Assembly (NCBI GenBank): GCA_903858935.1
Contig: CAIOKO010000174.1
Location: 1 to 45,708, forward strand
DNA from: an uncultured Schlesneria sp.
Lineage (GTDB): Bacteria; Planctomycetota; Planctomycetia; Planctomycetales; Planctomycetaceae
Direction: 5' to 3'
Length of the DNA stretch: 45,708 nucleotides
Shown here in pieces: positions 1 to 7,611 of the stretch. Position 1 is the stretch's first letter; every line of letters begins with the position of its first letter. The notes under the pieces were generated by a model. The model searched no databases. It had not been told where the DNA came from and saw only the letters and a program-made list of their open reading frames with translations. Position numbers and translations under genes: made by a program.

Positions 1-7
1 GATGAGC

Positions 8-42
8 ATGCGTCGGAAACGATTCAATCGTTGCCGACGCAT
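8..42. repeat. Near-perfect 35-nt palindromic hairpin
   Basis: The arms ATGCGTCGG (8-16) and CCGACGCAT (34-42) flank inner arms AACGATT (18-24) and AATCGTT (26-32), with a single-base loop at 25 and one A/G mismatch. No T-run follows on either strand, so a simple intrinsic terminator is not supported. It could be an extragenic palindrome or the end of a transcript from a gene outside the window. The rest of 43-365 shows no convincing gene. Confidence 0.6.
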
Positions 43-365
43 CGGGACAGATATTCCGTTTGAATTTCTGATTTGAGACCATGCGGATTGGAATTTGGTA
101 GGTTCTCGAACAATGCTCATCACGCGGAGCGATGATGGCCACTTTGGTCTGAGGCAAAGCCCTCGCTGGAGTCTTCGACGGCCGTGTCTTCAAGGTTCAA
201 TAACGTCTCCGAAGAGCACGGCCTTACCGAAGACGGTAAAACCGTGCCACCCTTTTCGCGGATTTCTCTTACAAAATATCTTTCTTACCAACAACGCAAA
301 CATGCAATCTTCTGATCGTTTCATCGGACCAGTTTTGGTTCGACAGCGGCAATCTGGTTCCGATC

Positions 366-400
366 AAAAAAACACTGGCGTGCGAAGACGCACGCCAGTG
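366..400 (-). terminator. Rho-independent terminator of the cytochrome c peroxidase gene
   Basis: A perfect 12-bp stem (373-384 with 389-400, loop AAGA) is followed, read on the minus strand, by seven T residues (the A-run at 366-372 on the plus strand). It lies 38 nt beyond the stop codon of the minus-strand peroxidase gene, the right place and orientation for its terminator. Confidence 0.85.
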
Positions 401-437
401 GCACACAAATAAAGATTCGCGTCGACGAACGACCAAA

Positions 438-1673
438 TTACTTCGGCAACCGATCGGTTCGGACCTTTGTAAGATCTCCCTGCAACGCCTTCATGTACGA
501 GACAAGATCTTCCTTCTCTTGAGCGGTCAGGTTCAGCTTCTTCATCTTGTCGCTGAGGTACGGATTCGGGTGACCACCTTTGTCATACCATTCCACGACT
601 TCTTCCAACGTCTTCAAACTTCCGTCATGCATGTACGGGCCGGTTTGAGAAATGTTGCGAACGGTTGGCGTCTTAAAGGCCCCCTTGTCCTTTTCGATCT
701 TCGTCTGATCATATCGGCCCAGGTCAGGCTTCGGCTTATCCATGCCGATCCCGATGTTGTGATACTTTTCATCAGTGAAGTTGGCTCCGGCATGGCATGC
801 CGTGCAGTTGGCCTTCCCGAAGAACAATTCTCGGCCTCGAATCGCTGAAGCGGTAATCGGATGAGCGTCGCTCGCCCGCTTCAGACTCCAATATTGGTTG
901 TATGATTCAAGATCGTCTTTTTTGAATGCATCGAGATCCTTCAGCTCATCACGAAAGTTTTTCACAAAGTTCGCATATGGTTCGTAGTAGTCAGCTGGCG
1001 AAGCTCCTGTGACGAGAGCTCGTTCGAATGTCGCGATCGCCTGGGCAACTGTATCAATCGTGATTCCTTTGCCAGGGAAAATCGATTCGAATTGGAGACG
1101 GTATCCTTCAATCCCCTTCAGTGTTTTTACGGCCGCGTCATGGGTGTTCGCCATTTCGATTGGATTGGCGATCGGTCCCTTCGCTTGATCTTCGAGTGTC
1201 GCGGCTCGTCCGTCCCAGAACTGAACGGAGCTGAGAATGCGGTTGAATGCGATCGGTGAGTTCCGTCCACCCTTTTGACCGCCGACGCCGACGCCGAATG
1301 TTGTGTTCCGTCCATATCCATCTTCAGGATGATGGCAGCTGGCGCAACTGATCGTGTTATCGGACGAAAGACGGGTATCGAAGAACAGTTGACGGCCGAG
1401 TTCGATTTTGGCTCTGGTGATCGGATTGTCCGCAGGAATCGAAATATTGTTGGCACCCAGAGCCAGGCCAACGGGAAGCACAACCTCAAGTGGTCGATGG
1501 TTTGGCTTTTTGTCCAGCCATGCCTTGATCTCTTCAGTTGTCAGATCACCTTTACCGGGAATGCCATTCGTCAGAGCGGGCGTTCCCAACACGACAGTCG
1601 GGCGCCCCTTTTGCTGAGCGTTCAATGCCTCGACCGAAGAGAACACGACCAATAACCAAGCTACGTATTTCAT
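438..1673 (-). CDS. Secreted di-heme cytochrome c peroxidase (MauG/CcpA family)
   Basis: A 411-residue protein with two c-type heme sites: CASCHH in the N-terminal half and CTACHA in the C-terminal half. This is the arrangement of bacterial di-heme cytochrome c peroxidases and MauG relatives, which reduce H2O2 in the periplasm or oxidise partner proteins. I chose the ATG at 1671-1673 because it begins a signal peptide (MKYVAWLLVVFSS then an AQQ cleavage region) and has a GAGG upstream; the open frame runs 13 codons further to 1712, but that extension is charged and would bury the signal peptide. A late PYMHDGSLKTLEEVV segment is typical of the family. It stands alone, with a terminator at 366-400. 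Peroxidase and MauG-like activity cannot be separated from sequence alone. Confidence 0.9.
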   Translation of the reverse strand: MKYVAWLLVVFSSVEALNAQQKGRPTVVLGTPALTNGIPGKGDLTTEEIKAWLDKKPNHRPLEVVLPVGLALGANNISIPADNPITRAKIELGRQLFFDTRLSSDNTISCASCHHPEDGYGRNTTFGVGVGGQKGGRNSPIAFNRILSSVQFWDGRAATLEDQAKGPIANPIEMANTHDAAVKTLKGIEGYRLQFESIFPGKGITIDTVAQAIATFERALVTGASPADYYEPYANFVKNFRDELKDLDAFKKDDLESYNQYWSLKRASDAHPITASAIRGRELFFGKANCTACHAGANFTDEKYHNIGIGMDKPKPDLGRYDQTKIEKDKGAFKTPTVRNISQTGPYMHDGSLKTLEEVVEWYDKGGHPNPYLSDKMKKLNLTAQEKEDLVSYMKALQGDLTKVRTDRLPK

Positions 1674-1961
1674 CTCTGAAATCCCTCGTTTTTCCTGAAT
1701 CTCAATTACCAAACGACTTCATCACCACTTTTCTGAATGTGACCACTGCCGGGCGGGCGTCAGATTGTTGATGCGTATTTTTAAAACTCATCATGCCTGC
1801 GGGTCGACAATTCGAACATTTTGAATTGTAGGAGCATCTCTTTCAAAGGCCAACCGAGTGAGGCAAGATCCTGGATTCATAAGGTTCATGAAATCTTAGC
1901 AATTTAACGTCATTTTGTGGCTCTTTACTGCGATCTGGAACCACCTTAATGACCAATTAAA

Positions 1962-2720
1962 TCACGGCGAGTCTCGGTATTCCTTCCATTGGAATAGCAA
2001 AAACGCGGCGAGTAGACAGCCGCCTGAAATCCCTGCCAGTATCCAATACGCTTGTGCCGCCGGAATTCCCTCGAAACCGCGCGGCGTCTTCAGTCCCTCG
2101 GCGGCACCCAGTCCGTAGATCAATGATCGACCGTAATAATTGATGGCCAGGCGTTTGATACTGCCTGGCAAATTGCCCACGAACAGTTCGATAAATAAGG
2201 CGTAGACCAAAGCGAGCATCGTTGGATGCCGAAAAATCACGGCGAACAGATGAAACAGTGACACATAGGCGACTGCCATCCCCAGCATCGCGGGCCAGTA
2301 AATCAAAAATGCTTTTAACCCGACCGATCCGACAAGCACGCAGTAAACCGCAAAACTTGTCAGTACGATTCCGCAACTTAGGGGTAACGAAGCAAGAATC
2401 TTGGCAAGAAGTATTTGCCAGCGGGGAATTGGTCGTGTAAGGAGGAAGACCAGTGTCTGATCTTCTCGCTCAGACCCGAGGGCTGTCGTCCCAAATCCGA
2501 GGGCACAAATAGGGATCAGAAACGATGAAAAGACGAACACCAGGAACGTACTGAATGCATCAAATGCTTTCTCCGGAGGTGTCATCTTTCCAAAACCGCG
2601 CCGCAGGATGAAAAGGAAACATCCCACGACAGGCAGAAGTACCATTAAGGTATTGACGGACCAGAACAGCCGTAAGAAAGAGAACCGCAGCAGGGTTTTG
2701 AATGCACGAAGTGAGTTCAC
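1962..2720 (-). CDS. ABC-2 type transporter permease
   Basis: 252 residues with about six hydrophobic segments and the layout of an ABC-2 permease: an N-terminal helix pair (LMVLLPVVGCFLFIL), a central cytoplasmic GSEREDQTLVFLLTRPIPR segment typical of these permeases just before a transmembrane helix, and a C-terminal helix ending in a short KEYRDSP tail. It starts with GTG, and the start overlaps the stop of the upstream ATPase gene (GTGA), indicating translational coupling and a two-gene export module. The substrate cannot be read from sequence. The 288 bases between this gene and the start of the peroxidase gene (1674-1961) contain nothing I can support. Confidence 0.85.
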   Translation of the reverse strand: MNSLRAFKTLLRFSFLRLFWSVNTLMVLLPVVGCFLFILRRGFGKMTPPEKAFDAFSTFLVFVFSSFLIPICALGFGTTALGSEREDQTLVFLLTRPIPRWQILLAKILASLPLSCGIVLTSFAVYCVLVGSVGLKAFLIYWPAMLGMAVAYVSLFHLFAVIFRHPTMLALVYALFIELFVGNLPGSIKRLAINYYGRSLIYGLGAAEGLKTPRGFEGIPAAQAYWILAGISGGCLLAAFLLFQWKEYRDSP

Positions 2721-3673
2721 GACGAATGCTTCCCCTGTTGAAGATATTCAAAGACCGCCTCAGCCCCTTCATCAAGGCTCTGAATCTGGCGGACTCTCTG
2801 GCCACCCATCACAACCAGATCCTGAATGCGAGCGTAAAAGTCAGGGGCATTTTTCGTGCGCACTCGCAGGCGATTTTCTTGAATATCACAACCAAGAACC
2901 TGACCGAATGCCATTAGTTCCGCTGCGAGTGAACGTGGATCATCGGCGATGATTTCAATCAAAAGTGGTTGATCGTCGAGCAGCCGGCGAATTTCTGCAA
3001 GACTGCCAGACGCGATTAATCGGGAACGTCCTAGCACAAGTATCTGATCGGCAAGCGTTTCAATGTCGTGCAAAATGTGGCTTGAAACGAGAATGCTCTT
3101 CCCTTTCTCGGCAAGACGAAACAGTAACTCGTTGATTTCCTGACGGCCACCAGGGTCGATGCCTGTCAGGGGTTCGTCGAGTAATAGGACCTGCGGGTCG
3201 TGCACGAGTGCCTGAGCAAGCTTGAAACGTTGTCGCATGCCGTGACTGCAACCGGCAATCTTTCGTTTTGCGCGGTCGGTCATTCCGACTTCTTGAAGAA
3301 CCGCCTGGGTCCGGTCACGGACTTCGTGATCGGGAAAGCCATGCAGGGCACACATCGTCCGAACAAATTCTTCGCCGGTCATTTCCTCGTAAAGGTTGGG
3401 AACATCGGGGCAGTAGCCCAACAGGCGTTTGGCCGACGTTGACGTCGTTTTCAGCTTTCCAATCCGAACCTCTCCCTGAGTCGGTCTCAATTGGCCGCTG
3501 GCCAGCTTTAGTAGTGTCGATTTGCCAGCTCCATTCGAACCGAGCAGTCCCGTGATCCCTGGTCCAATCCGACACGTCAGGTCGTTCAGTCCGATGACTG
3601 CTCCGTAGAATTTGGTAACCCCTGAAAAGGTCAAATCAAATTCATTACTGGAAGATGGTGCCAAGTCAATCAC
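2717..3673 (-). CDS. ABC transporter ATP-binding protein
   Basis: 318 residues. The Walker A motif GSNGAGKST is near residue 43, the degenerate signature SHGMRQRFKLA precedes the Walker B VLLLDEPLTGIDPGGR, and the switch histidine is in LVSSHIL. A C-terminal extension of roughly 80 residues follows, as in exporters of the CcmA/YxlF/bacitracin type. The predicted start is GTG at 3671-3673 without a strong ribosome site, so the exact N-terminus is uncertain. It overlaps the permease gene downstream, with which it should form a half-exporter that dimerises. A second ATPase-permease module is transcribed divergently from the 191-bp gap at 3674-3864, which must hold promoters for both. Confidence 0.9.
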   Translation of the reverse strand: MIDLAPSSSNEFDLTFSGVTKFYGAVIGLNDLTCRIGPGITGLLGSNGAGKSTLLKLASGQLRPTQGEVRIGKLKTTSTSAKRLLGYCPDVPNLYEEMTGEEFVRTMCALHGFPDHEVRDRTQAVLQEVGMTDRAKRKIAGCSHGMRQRFKLAQALVHDPQVLLLDEPLTGIDPGGRQEINELLFRLAEKGKSILVSSHILHDIETLADQILVLGRSRLIASGSLAEIRRLLDDQPLLIEIIADDPRSLAAELMAFGQVLGCDIQENRLRVRTKNAPDFYARIQDLVVMGGQRVRQIQSLDEGAEAVFEYLQQGKHSS

Positions 3674-3864
3674 TTCGTCGATTTAGGAGTAGGGCAGAAC
3701 GAACGCCTCGGTCGCAGGATGGTAACAGCGACCGCTTGCGAGTTTCCACCGAAGCGGACTCAATTCGATCCCTTCGGCACGGCGATTGGCTTTGGCAAAG
3801 ATTGAGAATTGCCTTTGTCTCGAAATGACGAGTCGTAGCAACTGAGGACCGAGCCAATTACCAT

Positions 3865-4857
3865 ATGCTCACACCCTTGAACCAAATGTCGCGGAAAGAG
3901 TTGTCACTCGTGCTGTTGGATCTTCAAAAACTATCGCGGCATTTCGGCTCGGTGCAGGCGCTCCGCGAGGTGACGCTACGACTCGACACTGGCACGATCG
4001 GGCTGGTCGGAAATAACGGAGCCGGCAAATCTACGCTGCTGAAAATCCTGCTGGGGCTTTTACCCCCCTCATCAGGTTCTGGCACAATTCTGGGGTGTGA
4101 TATTCGGCAGACCGGCCTGCAATTGCGCGGGCGAATTGGGTATATGCCTGAAGCGGCCGCGACAGTCCCCCTGCTCAAAGGGGTTGAATACGTCGCTTTG
4201 TCGGGTGATTTATACGGAATGCCGTTCCGCGATGCGCGACGTCGTGCTCACGAAGTCTTGAACTACGTTGGTCTCGGAGAATTACGGTATCGTCGATTGG
4301 ACGAGTATTCTGCTGGTAACCTTCAACGGCTGAAACTGGCTGCGGCATTGGTTCATGACCCGGAGCTTTTATTGCTGGACGAACCAACAAATGGACTCGA
4401 TCCCGCCGGGCGAATGTCGATGTTGCGCCTGCTGGAAGATTTGATTGCAGAGACGGGCAAAAGCCTGATCTTGTGCACCCATCTTCTGAAAGATGTTGAA
4501 CGGTTGTGCAAACAAGTAGTGGTACTTCATCAGGGGACGATCGCTAAATCAGGACCAATTGAAGAGATGACGCGTGCGGCCGAGAATCGTTACGAGGTTC
4601 ATTGGCGCGACGCGAATTCAGACTTTCTATCCAGGTTTTGCCGTTCCGGTGGAACGGTTCTGCATCAAGGAGAAGTGTCAGAAGCGATGGCGCTCGTCGC
4701 ACTGCCGGAAACATGGCAGGCGCGGCAACTTTTCGAACTGGCGGCACAATGTGGGACAGTGGTCACTCGGCTGCGTGAAGATGACGAAGATCTCGAACGA
4801 TTATTCATGCGGCTCACGGCGAAACAAACTACGGGGACACAAGAATTGACGGCGTAG
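3865..4857 (+). CDS. ABC transporter ATP-binding protein (second module)
   Basis: 330 residues with Walker A GNNGAGKSTLLKILLG, signature YSAGNLQRLKLAAAL, Walker B LLLLDEPTNGLDPAGR and switch histidine in LCTHLLK. The family layout resembles the divergent ATPase at 2717-3673, but the sequences differ throughout, so this is not a recent duplication. ATG at 3865 is the first start; the ATG seven codons on (MSRKELS) is a possible alternative. It is followed 59 nt later by a permease gene on the same strand, its likely partner. The substrate is unknown. Confidence 0.9.
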   Translation: MLTPLNQMSRKELSLVLLDLQKLSRHFGSVQALREVTLRLDTGTIGLVGNNGAGKSTLLKILLGLLPPSSGSGTILGCDIRQTGLQLRGRIGYMPEAAATVPLLKGVEYVALSGDLYGMPFRDARRRAHEVLNYVGLGELRYRRLDEYSAGNLQRLKLAAALVHDPELLLLDEPTNGLDPAGRMSMLRLLEDLIAETGKSLILCTHLLKDVERLCKQVVVLHQGTIAKSGPIEEMTRAAENRYEVHWRDANSDFLSRFCRSGGTVLHQGEVSEAMALVALPETWQARQLFELAAQCGTVVTRLREDDEDLERLFMRLTAKQTTGTQELTA

Positions 4858-4916
4858 GAATCGACATTGCGAATTATCACGGCTGGCAAGGAAAGCTGCG
4901 TGCGCCGATACGGGGT

Positions 4917-5744
4917 GTGATTTCCATTGCGCGCGTGGCTTTGATCCAGGTTCTGCGGCGTAAAACCTACTGGGTGCTGTTGGGAATGGGATTGGCGCAG
5001 TTCATCATGTTCTGGTCCGTCATCTATGCGGTCACTCAGCTCGAGTTGCCGCAGCCCGTCAAGCAGAACATTTTGCGCGAATTTGGCTTCAGTGCGCAAA
5101 TGGATGAACAGCGCGACAATGGCTATATGGTTTTCATGGAACGCCAGAGCGTCGTCGTGATGATCCTGTTGGCATTTTCAGGAAGCCTGCTTGTCGGTTC
5201 CGATTTCCGTCAGCGGACATTGCCGTTCTATTTGTCGCGCCGAATTGGCAAGCGGCATTACATCGCCGGAAAACTGCTGGCAGTCAGCAGTCTGATCCTG
5301 TTTCTGACCGTGCTTCCCGCTCTGTCTCTCTTTGTTGAATACGGGGCGTTCACATCCGGTTGGTCCTATTGGAAAGAAAACTGGCGAATACCAGTCGCCG
5401 TGCTGGCCTATGGTGGCGTGTTGTGTCTTGTCAACAGCGTCTGGCTGGTGAGCTTGTCGGCGTATCTTCAGCGCGCTGCGCCGATCGCGATTACCTGGTC
5501 GAGCCTGTTAATTATGCCGGGCCGTCTGGGCGAATATCTCTGGAAAGCAAGCGACAACGAATACTGGAGGCTGCTTGATCCTTGGCGTGACATGCGATTA
5601 ATCGGGCAATTATTTTTCGGAAAGTTTCGCAAAGATTTCGACCGAGACCTCGCCTGGTGGGCGCTCGCGTTAATCGCGGCCATCACCATCGTGGCGTTTG
5701 TCGCACTCGTACGCCGAGTCCGTGCCGTGGACGTCGTCGAATGA
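4917..5744 (+). CDS. ABC-2 type transporter permease (second module)
   Basis: 275 residues with about six predicted membrane helices. It opens with ARVALIQVLRRKTYWVLLG, followed by a hydrophobic helix, and carries the SDFRQRTLPFYLSRRIGKR segment that in ABC-2 permeases lies between helices 2 and 3 and contacts the ATPase. The C-terminus is a helix ending in VRRVRAVDVVE. The start is GTG at 4917; no ATG in frame would preserve the first helix. It belongs with the ATPase just upstream. The gene ends convergent to ftr, and the 182-bp gap between them shows no clear terminator. Confidence 0.82.
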   Translation: MISIARVALIQVLRRKTYWVLLGMGLAQFIMFWSVIYAVTQLELPQPVKQNILREFGFSAQMDEQRDNGYMVFMERQSVVVMILLAFSGSLLVGSDFRQRTLPFYLSRRIGKRHYIAGKLLAVSSLILFLTVLPALSLFVEYGAFTSGWSYWKENWRIPVAVLAYGGVLCLVNSVWLVSLSAYLQRAAPIAITWSSLLIMPGRLGEYLWKASDNEYWRLLDPWRDMRLIGQLFFGKFRKDFDRDLAWWALALIAAITIVAFVALVRRVRAVDVVE

Positions 5745-5926
5745 TTTTTTGAAAGGCCCCCGATTTGCGCCGCAGTCAAATCATGCTTACGGTGACAGCC
5801 GTCGGAAGTTCCCGTCATCTCGTCGTTGCAAATGTCGCCGTATTGTTGCCATCGCTGCTGTGAGCGATGATGTGCTTCCCTGCTGGAACGCGGGCTTTCT
5901 GAATAATCGGAGCCAAATAATCTGAT

Positions 5927-6853
5927 TTAGTGCAGTTCTGGTCGAAGATAGATAAAGCTTTTCCCCAATCGACCGCCATAGTTACCTGCCGAGATCTTGA
6001 TCAGACCTGGCGTGTCGACAGTGGCGGCGATGACCGCCTGCGTTCCAGCGGAAACTTTCGCCAGGTCACGTCCATTGATAATGATTTCCATAATCGAATG
6101 GATCCCTTCGGGGACCTGTGACTGATCACCTAACTTTTCCCGCAATGTCGGGCAGAAGGGATGGTTCGTGCTGGCGAAGAGGAACGAGTAGGCACTCCCC
6201 GCCTTCGAACCGCTTGCCGCAACGCCGCCGGGGAAAGGGGCGATCGTACCTGGGACGTTCGCAAGCGCCGCCACCCCTCGCTCAGCGGCAGCCAACGAGG
6301 CATCGACCGATTCCGCAAAAAACCACAGGTTACCCCCCATCACTCCGTCGGCGAATCCAAACCGCCGATCGATGACGAATTCCCCACCCATGATCGGTAA
6401 GACCCACACCTTGCGGCCGTAACGCTGATCTCGAAATTGATGGCCGTCGCCGAACAGCGCGATTTTACGACCCAATTTGAAATAGGGGTCTGTGTCCAGC
6501 AGGTTAAAACAAGCGGCCGTAGGGCACGTCAGCACATTCTGGCTGAGACGATGCAGCAGCACCTTTTCCAAAAGTTTCTCGCGATCTTTTTTGAAACGCG
6601 GAACATGAAATTGGACGATCGCACCCGGACGACCGTCGGGGGTCGCAAAGGTTTCGTCTCCACCCGGTCCGACATAGCGATCGATCCCTGCTTCGCATTC
6701 ACAAAAGATGCTGCTCGAGGCATGTCCCGTGGCTGCGTTACAGGCGTGGTCTAGCCAGACTCGATCTCGGGCGGTAATCAGAACTTCCGCATAGATACTG
6801 CGAAAACCCTCGGCGTAAGTATCTTCGACAAAGGCACGATGCGTTGTAGTCAC
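5927..6853 (-). CDS. ftr: Formylmethanofuran--tetrahydromethanopterin N-formyltransferase
   Basis: A 308-residue cytosolic protein recognisable over its whole length as Ftr/FhcD, which moves the formyl group between methanofuran and tetrahydromethanopterin. Segments typical of the family include DTYAEGFRSIYAEVLITA at the N-terminus, the GPGGDETFATPDGRPGA loop, and the Gly-rich C-terminal ISAGNYGGRLGK. Length matches the family norm (about 300). It starts with GTG and has a weak ribosome site. It lies 32 nt downstream of the 5-formyl-THF cyclo-ligase gene on the same strand, so the two are probably co-transcribed. H4MPT-linked C1 genes in planctomycetes are established knowledge; the remaining pathway genes (mch, mtd, fhcA-C) are not in this window. 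Confidence 0.92.
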   Translation of the reverse strand: MTTTHRAFVEDTYAEGFRSIYAEVLITARDRVWLDHACNAATGHASSSIFCECEAGIDRYVGPGGDETFATPDGRPGAIVQFHVPRFKKDREKLLEKVLLHRLSQNVLTCPTAACFNLLDTDPYFKLGRKIALFGDGHQFRDQRYGRKVWVLPIMGGEFVIDRRFGFADGVMGGNLWFFAESVDASLAAAERGVAALANVPGTIAPFPGGVAASGSKAGSAYSFLFASTNHPFCPTLREKLGDQSQVPEGIHSIMEIIINGRDLAKVSAGTQAVIAATVDTPGLIKISAGNYGGRLGKSFIYLRPELH

Positions 6854-6885
6854 TTGAGAAACCCGGGAATGAGAGTGATCGCGAT

Positions 6886-7494
6886 TTACTTTCGACCAAG
6901 ACCATCGTAGCTGGCCTTTTCCGTCACGACCTTGTCCATAAAGACGTCGTGATCCTGCATCGGAATTTCGTCAAACAACTGGCATTCAAACGCCAGTGCC
7001 ACGAGAGGTGTATCGGGCCGGGCATGTTCCAGCAACTTGTCGTAATATCCTTTGCCGTGCCCGGTTCGACCACCACGTCGGTCAAAGGCAACTCCCGGTA
7101 CGATGATCAAATCGATCTCTTTGACGTCCACTTTTTTCGCGGCGACTGTTCGAAGTTCGTCCTTCGGCTCCAGAATCTTGTACATGCCGATGGCCAGTTC
7201 GTCGTAATTCTCAAGATGGAACAGCTCAAGCTCGCCATCCACACAGTACGGAACGACAACTTTTTTGCCGCTTGACAGGGCATTGACCAGGTCGTTTCTC
7301 GTGCGGACTTCGCTCCGAACGTCGATGTAAAACAAGACGGTCTTGGCCTGATGATATTCCGGCAGCGTCATGCAACGTGCCACAATTTCACGGCTGATTT
7401 CGTCTTTGTTTTCTTGTGCGTTGCGGTTGGCGTGCGCCTGCTCGCGAATCTGCTGTTTTCGGGATGACAAGACATCGGCTGGTTCGGTAGTCAT
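6886..7494 (-). CDS. 5-formyltetrahydrofolate cyclo-ligase family protein
   Basis: 202 residues. It carries the hallmark GRTGHGKGYYDKLL loop and the IDLIIVPGVAFDRRGG strand, both diagnostic of 5-FCL (MTHFS), which converts 5-formyl-THF to 5,10-methenyl-THF with ATP. I start it at ATG 7492-7494, preceded by AAAGGAG; the frame is open to 7791, but that extension would run into the divergent uvrA-like gene and matches nothing in the family. It is the first gene of a pair with ftr, which suggests it serves the C1 pool shared between folate and methanopterin; action on a methanopterin substrate is only a speculation. Confidence 0.9.
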   Translation of the reverse strand: MTTEPADVLSSRKQQIREQAHANRNAQENKDEISREIVARCMTLPEYHQAKTVLFYIDVRSEVRTRNDLVNALSSGKKVVVPYCVDGELELFHLENYDELAIGMYKILEPKDELRTVAAKKVDVKEIDLIIVPGVAFDRRGGRTGHGKGYYDKLLEHARPDTPLVALAFECQLFDEIPMQDHDVFMDKVVTEKASYDGLGRK

Positions 7495-7611
7495 CGGTCT
7501 TATATGCTCCTTTTGAAAGACAATCGACGAATGCACAGAATAACAAGGAATCAGCGTACTACCAATCGACCGAGACCGATTTGAAAGTTCGCCAGAAAAT
7601 CGAAAGTCGGC

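Noticed and set aside
95-412. A 105-codon plus-strand frame at the window start
   Set aside because: It runs through the peroxidase terminator hairpin and has no domain or ribosome-site support.
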